The notes below the pieces were generated by a model. The model was not told the DNA's origin and ran no database searches. It worked only from the letters and a program-made list of their open reading frames with translations. DNA of 64,000 nt from an uncultured Hyphomicrobiales bacterium (lineage in GTDB: Bacteria; Pseudomonadota; Alphaproteobacteria; Rhizobiales; Devosiaceae), in contig CAIKKY010000028.1 of NCBI GenBank assembly GCA_903828145.1, forward strand, positions 1-64,000, given 5' to 3'. This document shows positions 54,185-64,000 of the stretch, piece by piece (the stretch's first letter is position 1; every line of letters begins with the position of its first letter). Both the position numbers and the translations under genes were made by a program.

Positions 54185-55087
54185 TTGTCGGCCTTGCAGC
54201 ATTCATCCGGTGATCTGACAGCCGATCGGCGCGCGTCCTATGCCGAGGGTCTGGCGCGCGATGGCGACAAGGCCGGCGCAGCCGACCTGATGGCGCAGGC
54301 ACTGGAGCTGGTGCCGGATTGGACCGCAGGATGGAGCCTGTTGGCGCGCTATGCGCAGGATGCAGGCGACCGGGATGCGGCGATCGCTGCCTGGCAGGAG
54401 GTTGCGGACCGCGATGCTGCGGGGGTCTTTGGGGCCCCGCTGGCGCTTGCGGCGCTCGGGATCGGTTCGCCCGTGGCGGCCCCGCGCTATGTGGCGGCGC
54501 TGTTCGATGATTATGCGGCGCGGTTCGAGACGGCGCTGGTCGGTTCGCTGCGCTACAAGACACCCGACATGCTGGTTGACGCGCTGGTTGCTTCGGGCTT
54601 CGCGCAGGCCCGGCTCACCTATGATTTGGGCTGTGGCACCGGTCTCATGGGGGTGGCGCTGGGGGCGCGCGCCGGGCGGCTTGAGGGGGTTGATCTGTCG
54701 CCCCGGATGCTCGCTGAGGCGCGCGGGAAGGGGCTTTATGCCCGGCTCAGTGAGGGCGATCTCGTCGCCTTCCTATCCGAAGCCCCCGGGGCGGCGGATC
54801 TGATTGTTGCGGCCGATGTGTTCAATTACGTCGGCCCGCTCGATCCGGTGCTGGCGGCTGCGGCGGCCCGGCTTGCGCCCGGGGGGCGGCTCGCCTTTTC
54901 GCTCGAGCGCCATGACGGGCCGGAGCCTTTGATTGTGGGCGAGAGCCTGCGCTTTGCGCATCAGACGGCGGCCGCCGAGGCGGCAGTCAGCCGGGCCGGG
55001 CTCACGCTGCTCAGCCGCACCGATTGCGTGTTGCGCGAAGACCGGGGTCAGCCCGTCGCGGGGGTTCTTCTCATCGCGACGCTTTAG
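54185..55087 (+). CDS. SAM-dependent methyltransferase with N-terminal TPR segment
   Basis: 300 residues. The first ~70 form two TPR-like helices (YAEGLARDGDKAGAADLMAQ; YAQDAGDRDAAIAAWQEVAD). The rest is a class I methyltransferase: motif I LTYDLGCGTGLMGVAL, motif II LEGVDLSPRMLAEARGKG and motif IV LIVAADVFNYVG. The arrangement matches the TPR-methyltransferases (YcgJ/UbiG-like) common in this group; substrate unknown. A TTG at 54185 is the only start that keeps the TPR part; it has no strong ribosome site, so the start is uncertain. Confidence 0.8.
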   Translation: MSALQHSSGDLTADRRASYAEGLARDGDKAGAADLMAQALELVPDWTAGWSLLARYAQDAGDRDAAIAAWQEVADRDAAGVFGAPLALAALGIGSPVAAPRYVAALFDDYAARFETALVGSLRYKTPDMLVDALVASGFAQARLTYDLGCGTGLMGVALGARAGRLEGVDLSPRMLAEARGKGLYARLSEGDLVAFLSEAPGAADLIVAADVFNYVGPLDPVLAAAAARLAPGGRLAFSLERHDGPEPLIVGESLRFAHQTAAAEAAVSRAGLTLLSRTDCVLREDRGQPVAGVLLIATL

Positions 55088-55866
55088 GCGGTCAACAGCT
55101 TCAGGCCGACGAGGACCAGTACCCCGGCCAATAGGCCTCGTACCACCCGTTCGGGGATTTTGGGTGCAAAGAAGCTGGCCAGGGCAATGCCGGGCACCGA
55201 ACCCACGAGCAGTGAGATCAGCAGGCCCCATTCAACATTGCCGATCATCCAGTGTCCGAGACCGGCAACGAGGGTGAGGGGAACGGCATGGGCGATGTCG
55301 GTTGCTACAATGCGGCTGAGGGGCAGTCGGGCATAAAGGACCATTAAAACCGTAACGCCAATCGCCCCTGCGCCGACAGATGAGATTGAAACAATGACGC
55401 CCAGAACCGCACCGAACAGCAGGGTGAGGATGGTTTGGGTGCGGGCGCTCGGGGCTCTGACGCCCGTTGCCAGAGCCAGAAGCTGGCGGCGAAGCACGAG
55501 CGACAAGGCGGTAACCAGCAGCATGCCGCCGAGTACCACGCCAACCAGATGCGCGACCTCCGGGCTCTGGCCGCCGGCTTGTGCCAGAACAACCAGCGTG
55601 ATTGCCGCCGCCGCAACGCTTCCAAGACCAAGCGTAAGGACAATCTTCCAGTCCACACTGCGGTTGACCCCACCATGGACGGCGGTTCCCACAGTCTTGG
55701 TGATGGCGGCAAACAGCAGATCGGTGCCCACGGCGGTTGCGGGGTGGACATTAAACAGCAAGATGAGAAGAGGCGTCATCAAAGACCCACCGCCAACTCC
55801 CGTCATGCCAACAATAAAGCCTACGGCGAAGCCGGACAGGCTATACAAGGGATCAATGCCCCACAT
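55084..55866 (-). CDS. TSUP (TauE/SafE) family permease
   Basis: 260 residues with eight predicted membrane helices in two repeats (GFIVGMTGVGGGSLMTPLLI, then the second repeat FGAVLGVIVSISSVGAGAIG). This family exports or imports sulfite, sulfoacetate and similar organosulfur anions. Substrate cannot be told; a link to the sulfite-reduction operon 20 kb away is speculative. A GGGGGGC ribosome region precedes ATG 55866. The 3' end overlaps the convergent methyltransferase gene by 4 bp. Confidence 0.88.
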   Translation of the reverse strand: MWGIDPLYSLSGFAVGFIVGMTGVGGGSLMTPLLILLFNVHPATAVGTDLLFAAITKTVGTAVHGGVNRSVDWKIVLTLGLGSVAAAAITLVVLAQAGGQSPEVAHLVGVVLGGMLLVTALSLVLRRQLLALATGVRAPSARTQTILTLLFGAVLGVIVSISSVGAGAIGVTVLMVLYARLPLSRIVATDIAHAVPLTLVAGLGHWMIGNVEWGLLISLLVGSVPGIALASFFAPKIPERVVRGLLAGVLVLVGLKLLTA

Positions 55867-56002
55867 GTTCTGCCCCCCGAGGCATACCTTGGCAGCACCC
55901 TATATGACATTTCTGGCGACGCCACCTGCATCACGGCGTTGAATTGCCTAGATGCGGCAATCGGGGGCGATTCAAGGCTCCAAACCGGAAGGATTAGCGC
56001 CA

Positions 56003-56317
56003 ATGGTCAACACTGAACCGACCGCTCGCCCGTCGGCGCCGACCATGGTGGCGGTGCGCTTCCATGCAGCCGGCCGACAGATTGTGGTGAGCCTGTCGAA
56101 TGGGGTGACCCTGGCGCTGCCCGAGGCCCTGGTGCCGGGGCTCGACAGGCTGGACGATGACGGCCGGGCCGAGGTGGCGATCAGCGATGATGGCCATGTG
56201 CTCGTGTGGCCGCGCGGACCGGTCTACCTCAGCTATCTGCGGCTCCTGACCGATTGCCTCGGCGCGCGGGCGGCCATCACCCGGCTCGGCCCCAAGCGGC
56301 GAGAGCGCGAGACCTAG
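56003..56317 (+). CDS. DUF2442-like small protein
   Basis: 104 residues. The core (VVSLSNGVTLALPEALVPGL, then VAISDDGHVLVWPRGPVYLS) follows the DUF2442 pattern of a strand, a leucine/proline turn and an L-x-W end. DUF2442 proteins are small cytosolic proteins of unknown role, sometimes next to toxin-antitoxin genes; no toxin is adjacent here. AAGGA precedes ATG 56003. Confidence 0.6.
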   Translation: MVNTEPTARPSAPTMVAVRFHAAGRQIVVSLSNGVTLALPEALVPGLDRLDDDGRAEVAISDDGHVLVWPRGPVYLSYLRLLTDCLGARAAITRLGPKRRERET

Positions 56318-56706
56318 GCCTTCGCAGTGGCGGTTTTTGTTGCCTGGGCCTTCTCGTCGATCTGGGATTTGAGGCCCATTACAACGCGCGAGATCAGGTC
56401 GAAGGGCAATGGGGTATCGAGGGGGAAGCGCAGGGTGCCCTTGCCGTCGCGCCAGGGCTCCAGCTCGGCAATCAGCTGCGGAGAGTTCTGCGGCACCGGG
56501 TAGATGCCGACATGGCTGCTCCAGCCGGCGAAGAACACCATCACCCGCTTTTTGTAGCGGAAGGCCGGCATGGAATAGGAGATGGTCTCTTCGGCCTCGG
56601 GCACGATCTTCTGGATGTGCCGCCGCAGCGTCTCCAGCCGCTCGCGCTGCGCGGGCGGCTGGGTTTCGAGATAACCATCAATGGACAAAGGCCGCGATCC
56701 GGGCAT
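56314..56706 (-). CDS. DUF1801/YdhG-like protein
   Basis: 130 residues with the family pattern: QPPAQRERLETLRRHI, EAEETISYSMPAFRYKKRVM, WSSHVGIYPVP and a C-terminal P-F-D-L-I helix. Fold of the bacterial frataxin-like/iron-chaperone (FrnE, YdhG) type; function unproven. The 3' end overlaps the convergent DUF2442 gene by 4 bp. Confidence 0.85.
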   Translation of the reverse strand: MPGSRPLSIDGYLETQPPAQRERLETLRRHIQKIVPEAEETISYSMPAFRYKKRVMVFFAGWSSHVGIYPVPQNSPQLIAELEPWRDGKGTLRFPLDTPLPFDLISRVVMGLKSQIDEKAQATKTATAKA

Positions 56707-56738
56707 CAGGCAGTCTCCTTCGCAAGTCCCGGAGCGAC

Positions 56739-60062
<3,324 letters not shown>

Positions 60063-60509
60063 GTCGTCTCTCTCTCGTCGGGAGCGCGGTAGCGCTGGTC
60101 TTGCTGCACGAAAGCCGCACCCGGGCGTTGGGCGCGGGCGGCGTTCAGTCGAGTCTCTGGGCTAAGCGGGCTCTCTAGCCGAAGCCCATGCCTAAGGGAA
60201 GGGGGCGCGGCTCACCCGGTGGCGCAGAGGAGACCTGCGTCGGCGTGGTCCAAAGCGTCGATCTCGAATTTGCTTTACATCAAACTGTATTCCGCGTGCG
60301 AGTGCTTAGTATTCATCTTCGTTCTGTTCGGCCGTCCCGCCAATTCGTAAGCTGATCATAATTTCGGGGCAAATGGAGGCAAGCAAAACGGGCTGTCGAC
60401 TTGCGCGATAACGGATTCTGAAGCCGATATTCAGGTGCCGTTCAGCGTCGCAAGGCTGGAGTGGACATCATTGGCCGGGCAGAGACCCGGCCTTCTGAGG
60501 GAGACCAAG
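60063..60509. other. Intergenic region between carB and the SH3/crystallin gene
   Basis: 447 bp of divergent promoter space. The carB-proximal part is GC-rich; 60270-60400 is AT-richer and likely carries the promoters. No RNA element recognised. Confidence 0.4.
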
Positions 60510-61559
60510 ATGACGCTATCTAGAGGCATTGGGGCTGGGGTAGCCCTGTTCGGGCTGCTCTTTGGTGCAGGGGCGGCTTTCGGGTTCGAAGCGGCGGCCA
60601 AATCTGCTGTGAATGTACGAACCGGGCCGGGACTGAGTTACGGCATTGTGGACAAGCTCGATGCCGGGGAAGTCGTCTCGGTCACCGAATGCTCGCCGAC
60701 CAATTTCTGTTTTGTGCAGCATGATGGCCCCGATGGCTGGGTGAGCGCGGGGTATCTCGTGCCCACCGATGATGCCGCTGCCGCCGACGAAAGCGCTGGT
60801 GCGGGCAAGAACCCCAAGTGCAGCTTCGGCTTTACCATGGGATCGGGCGGCCCCAGCCTCAGTGTCAATTGTGGCGATAACCCGCCGCCGCCGCCACCGC
60901 CCCCCGCGCCGGGCGATGAGCCCTCCGATGATGAGCCGGGCGCGTGTTTCTATTCAGGCAATAATTACTCGGGCGATCAGCTGTGCGTCGGCCTTGGCCA
61001 GCGCAAATCCCTGCCGGCCTTCAATGACCGGATTTCGTCCATCGAACTCTATGGCGGGGCAGTGGCGCGGATCTGCGTCGACAATAATTTCGGCGGATTG
61101 TGCCAGAACATCACCAGCGACAAGCCGTCGCTCGGCGCGGCCATCAATAACAGAACCTCGTCGTTCAAGGTGACGATGGGCCTGCCCGTGCCGCCGCCGC
61201 CGGTGGTGCCGGTGACCTATTCGACGGCGCTGCTCGATGTGCCGCAGACCTATGAGGCCGATCTCGACACGGGCGTCGTCGGCTCGGCCGGGGCTGACTT
61301 CTGGTTCGAGGCGCAAACGGCAATCCTGCGCTACATCACGCCGGTGAATGGCGCGCGGATTGCGGTGGGCGATGGCTCGAACCGCGGCTTTGCCGGGTGT
61401 TCGGTGGCGGCCTTCTCGCCCAACCGCGTGTCGATCGGCGCCGTGCCGCCGGGCACCTATGTGTGCATGCGCACCAATGAGGGGCGTATTGCGCAGTTCA
61501 GGGTGAATGGCTTTGTCGGCACCACGCTGAAGATCGGGTACACGACCTGGGCCAACTGA
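60510..61559 (+). CDS. Exported SH3-domain/crystallin-like protein
   Basis: 349 residues. A signal peptide (MTLSRGIGAGVALFGLLFGA, then GAAFG) is followed by a bacterial SH3 domain (NVRTGPGLSYGIVDKLDAGE to DGWVSAGYLV, residues ~25-85), a Pro-rich linker (PPPPPPPPAPG), a beta/gamma-crystallin or I36-inhibitor-like domain with paired cysteines (GACFYSGNNYSGDQLCVGLG; CVDNNFGGLCQN), a second PPPP linker and a beta-rich C-terminal domain (residues ~245-349). AGGGAG precedes ATG 60510. It is the intact paralogue of the frameshifted gene at 42317. Probably envelope-bound; role unknown. Confidence 0.75.
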   Translation: MTLSRGIGAGVALFGLLFGAGAAFGFEAAAKSAVNVRTGPGLSYGIVDKLDAGEVVSVTECSPTNFCFVQHDGPDGWVSAGYLVPTDDAAAADESAGAGKNPKCSFGFTMGSGGPSLSVNCGDNPPPPPPPPAPGDEPSDDEPGACFYSGNNYSGDQLCVGLGQRKSLPAFNDRISSIELYGGAVARICVDNNFGGLCQNITSDKPSLGAAINNRTSSFKVTMGLPVPPPPVVPVTYSTALLDVPQTYEADLDTGVVGSAGADFWFEAQTAILRYITPVNGARIAVGDGSNRGFAGCSVAAFSPNRVSIGAVPPGTYVCMRTNEGRIAQFRVNGFVGTTLKIGYTTWAN

Positions 61560-61684
61560 CCCCGGTCTAGCGCACATGCGGCCCGGACCTCTGGTCCGGG
61601 CCGTTTCATTTGGCCCCGTGCAAAGGGGCTAGGCCGGGGCGCGGCAATTGGGCAGAATGCGGTGAAACAGCGGGAGACGCGTTC

Positions 61685-62167
61685 ATGGCCGAAGTCATCA
61701 TCCTTGCCCCCACCGATCCGCGCGAGCTGGTGCTGGCACGGCTCATTGATGCGCCGGTGAGCGCGGTCTGGCGCTGCTGGACCGAGCCCGAGCTGATGAA
61801 ACGCTGGTTCACGCCACGGCCCTGGAAGACGGTTGAAGTGACAGGCGAGGTGCGGCCGGGCGGTGGCACCCTGCTAATTATGGAAAGCCCCGAAGGGCAG
61901 CGCGTACCCAATCCCGGGCAATATCTCGAGGTGGTGCCCGAGCGGCGGCTGGTGTTTTCCGATGCTTATCTCGGGGATTGGATGCCCTCTGAAAAGCCGT
62001 TCATGACGGCCGTGCTGAGCTTTGAGCCCGAAGGCAACAAGACGCGCTACATTGCCCGGGTCCGGCATTTCACCAAAGCCGATCGCGACCAGCATGAGGA
62101 GCGGGGCTTCCAGCAGGGCTGGGGCATGGCCACCGAACAGCTCGAAGAGGTTGCCCGCACGCTTTAG
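61685..62167 (+). CDS. SRPBCC/AHSA1 family protein
   Basis: 160 residues, START-like fold: LARLIDAPVSAVWRCWTEPE at the start, MKRWFTPRPWK, GGGTLLIMESPEG and a C-terminal helix (GWGMATEQLEEVA). The hydrophobic pocket binds lipids or other small ligands in the family; function here unknown. GGGAGA precedes ATG 61685. Confidence 0.88.
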   Translation: MAEVIILAPTDPRELVLARLIDAPVSAVWRCWTEPELMKRWFTPRPWKTVEVTGEVRPGGGTLLIMESPEGQRVPNPGQYLEVVPERRLVFSDAYLGDWMPSEKPFMTAVLSFEPEGNKTRYIARVRHFTKADRDQHEERGFQQGWGMATEQLEEVARTL

Positions 62168-62238
62168 GCGGGAACCTAAGGGCTGCTCTGCCGTTTACCG
62201 GCGCGCCGGAGCGTTCCGGCACTCTCGGGGGGAGCGTC

Positions 62239-62412
62239 ATGACCCAATTGCTGATTATTCTCATCGTCATTGCCCTGGTGGCCGGTGCACTGGGCTTTAC
62301 CGGCCTCGCGCGCGGCGCGGCGGGGGCAGCCAAGATCGTGTTCGGGATCATGATCGTCGGGATCATCATCCTGGTCCTGATGGTGATTGCAGGCGTCAGG
62401 CTCCTGACCTGA
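62239..62412 (+). CDS. Small DUF1328-type membrane protein
   Basis: 57 residues with two membrane helices: MTQLLIILIVIALVAGALGF, then GLARGAAGAAKIVFGIMIVG and a hydrophobic tail. The helix, then G-F-x-G-L-A-x-G-A-A-x-x-A-K-I, then helix pattern is that of DUF1328/UPF0391. The function is unknown; relatives are often stress-induced. A GGGGGGAG ribosome site sits just before ATG 62239. It is too short to be noticed by size filters. The end overlaps the convergent transporter gene by 17 bp. Confidence 0.75.
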   Translation: MTQLLIILIVIALVAGALGFTGLARGAAGAAKIVFGIMIVGIIILVLMVIAGVRLLT

Positions 62413-63295
62413 GGGGCTCTGGCCCCGGTTTCGGCTGACGGCTGGCAAGAAATGCGCCGAGGGTCATCAGCACGGCTGCAAGGCCGATTGCCGGGGTGAA
62501 CCGGCCCTCTCCGGCGAGGATGAGCAGGCTCGTCGAGAGGATCGGCGCGGCATAGGATACAACCCCAAGCAGCGGCAGGTTGCCGCGCTTCACCCCGATA
62601 TCCCAGAAGTAGAACGCAAGACCCACCGGACCGAGCCCGAGGAGTCCGAGCATGCCCCACTGCAGCGCGCCCTGGGGCCAGACCGTCGGTTCGGTGACGC
62701 TATGGAGCGCAAAGGCCAGAAAGGCCGTGATGAGGCAGAAGCCGGCCATGGCCTCGCTGGGCACGCGGGGCAGCAGTCGCCACAGCACCGAATAGACGGC
62801 CCAGATCACCGCCGCCGCAAGGGCCGCGAGGTAGCCGGGCCATTGGGCCACTGACCCGCTGAGCCCGCCACCGTCAATGATCACGAGTGCCGCCCCGCTA
62901 AAGGCGATGAGGCCCCCCAGAGCCGCGTGCCGGGACAGTCTCTCGCCCGGCAGCAGGGCCGAGAACAGCACGATCAGGAGCGGCCACAGGTAGTTGAGGA
63001 GACCCGCCTCAACAGGCGGTGCAGCGCTGAGCGCGAAAAAATAGCACGCGTGGTAGAAAAACAGCCCGCCGACCCCGAGCGCCAGCGTGGGAAGCGGCTG
63101 GCGCAAAGCCCGCAGGCTGGCCCGGGGCCGCAGGATGAACAGCGACACCCCGCCAATGAGAAAGCTGAGCGCGGTGATCTGAAACGGCGGCATGGCGCCT
63201 ACGGCCCGCGTGAGCAGCGCCAGCGACGACCAGAGCAGCACGGCAGCAAAGCCGATGAGTGTGGCGGTCTGGCGCGGGCGGGGCTGGTCGATCAT
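62396..63295 (-). CDS. YddG-like EamA/DMT exporter
   Basis: 299 residues with ten membrane helices in two EamA repeats. The early pattern IGFAAVLLWSSLALLTRAVG and YHACYFFALSAAPPVEAGLL are typical of the YddG group, which exports aromatic amino acids and similar compounds. Substrate not proven. GATC-rich leader; ATG at 63295. Confidence 0.85.
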   Translation of the reverse strand: MIDQPRPRQTATLIGFAAVLLWSSLALLTRAVGAMPPFQITALSFLIGGVSLFILRPRASLRALRQPLPTLALGVGGLFFYHACYFFALSAAPPVEAGLLNYLWPLLIVLFSALLPGERLSRHAALGGLIAFSGAALVIIDGGGLSGSVAQWPGYLAALAAAVIWAVYSVLWRLLPRVPSEAMAGFCLITAFLAFALHSVTEPTVWPQGALQWGMLGLLGLGPVGLAFYFWDIGVKRGNLPLLGVVSYAAPILSTSLLILAGEGRFTPAIGLAAVLMTLGAFLASRQPKPGPEPLRSGA

Positions 63296-63426
63296 GATCG
63301 GGGTTGTGCCCTGATTTTTTCAGTCGCGAAAGCGGTGGCGGTTAATTGCTCGCAAGGAATATCCGGGTAGGGGTGGACCAGTGGCGTTTTGCCCGGCCGT
63401 CCCCACGCTCCCAGGTTAGGCTCATC

Positions 63427-63753
63427 ATGAGTTTGAGATACCCCGACCTAGAGGCGCAGACGCGCTCGTCCCCCAGCGGATTAGATACGCTGAATGCAGA
63501 ATTGATGGCCGAACGGGCCGCGGCGCTCGGTCACCACGGCCAGGCGGTCCGGAAGGCCCTGGCCGCGCTGCGCCTGGCCGATGCGCCCGGTGTCGACAGC
63601 CAGCAGCGGACCGGGCGGCTCAAGGCAGCCGCGGCAGCCGTCTGGGCCTATTTCGTGCATCGCGAAGCCCTTGGATTGCACGATCACCGCGATGTGATTG
63701 CACTCTACGGTATATCGGGCGAAGTCCTCGCCCGGCTCGGGGCGTTCGATTGA
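63427..63753 (+). CDS. DUF6665-like protein
   Basis: 108 residues, all helical: GLDTLNAELMAERAAALGHH, then LKAAAAAVWAYFVHREALGL and IALYGISGEVLARLG. This matches the small DUF6665 pattern found in Hyphomicrobiales; function unknown. The ATG at 63427 is the sensible start (no strong ribosome site). It is divergent from the YddG-like exporter. Confidence 0.6.
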   Translation: MSLRYPDLEAQTRSSPSGLDTLNAELMAERAAALGHHGQAVRKALAALRLADAPGVDSQQRTGRLKAAAAAVWAYFVHREALGLHDHRDVIALYGISGEVLARLGAFD

Positions 63754-63872
63754 GGGTTGTTGACCATCAGCCCGGCAAATATCGCCGATAACCGCTTTGA
63801 CACGCAGGCTGTGTTAGCTCTACGCCGTCGCTGGTCGTCTTCCAGCGACTCTCCCAGGGCAAGGAAGGCCTG

Positions 63873-64000
63873 ATGCTTAGCGAGCGTGTCTATCGGCAAT
63901 CGGGTCTTGCGCTCACGGACCGGGCAACCGGGCCCGCGCTCCTGCCGCCGTTCAGCAAGCTGGCGCTCGATGTGCTGTGGGTCGGGTTTCACATTGATCG
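63873..64000 (+). CDS. N-terminal part of an unidentified gene at the right edge
   Basis: From ATG 63873 (after AAGGAAGG) an open frame runs off the window: MLSERVYRQSGLALTDRATG and on through LLPPFSKLALDVLW. No family recognised from 42 residues. Confidence 0.4.
   Translation, partial: MLSERVYRQSGLALTDRATGPALLPPFSKLALDVLWVGFHID

Overview
The window looks like chromosomal DNA of a high-GC alphaproteobacterium, most likely order Hyphomicrobiales (Rhizobiales), possibly near Devosiaceae (weak inference). Signs are a giant hendecad-repeat membrane protein of the growth-pole-ring (GPR/RgsE) kind, two perfect CtrA boxes (TTAA-N7-TTAA), an alphaproteobacterial LexA-like box before uvrB, a trxB-lsrB operon, and a sulfite-reduction operon of the alphaproteobacterial CysG/DUF2849/CysI/CysH type.

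Layout. 1-7385 is accessory DNA: the tail of a truncated gene, the decayed end of an IS21-family element, then an integrative element with a HGGxSTG-type small protein, a primase-polymerase/VapE-type helicase, a helix-turn-helix protein and a tyrosine integrase. It ends on a displaced 3' piece of a tRNA-Lys(CUU) gene. 7520-14422 holds an AraC regulator, membrane and outer-membrane proteins, a GFA-family zinc protein and a MacAB-type efflux pair. 14814-30573 is framed by two long coiled-coil membrane proteins, each with a perfect CtrA box upstream. Between them lie TerC, acetyl-CoA synthetase, an exported GH3 enzyme, an LpxH-like phosphoesterase and an MFS transporter. 30616-37221 carries a ferredoxin and then a compact operon for assimilatory sulfate/sulfite reduction: siroheme synthase, DUF2849, ferredoxin-type sulfite reductase, an APS reductase fused to DUF934, a TrxR-type ferredoxin-NADP reductase and a second ferredoxin. 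A two-gene DUF1828-like unit of unknown function follows (37258-38507), then uvrB.

41299-49918 holds mostly small housekeeping or hypothetical genes (ClpP-like protein, frameshifted SH3/crystallin protein, DUF1697, thymidine kinase, EamA, CBS, an exported protein and an aspartate aminotransferase). 49924-50620 has no protein gene. It holds three tandem minus-strand units whose hairpin loops carry CCUCC-type anti-Shine-Dalgarno motifs, each ending in a strong intrinsic terminator, so they are good candidates for small regulatory RNAs. They lie just downstream of a LsrB/VtlR-type LysR regulator in an operon with thioredoxin reductase. The right part has greA, a cold-shock gene, a TPR-methyltransferase, a TSUP transporter, carB, an intact SH3/crystallin protein and small genes, ending in a partial gene.

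Most promising for follow-up: the tandem anti-SD small RNAs, the pair of CtrA-boxed hendecad-repeat polar-growth-type proteins, the CysH-DUF934 fusion, the integrative element that has lost its left end, and the unassigned DUF1828-like gene pair.
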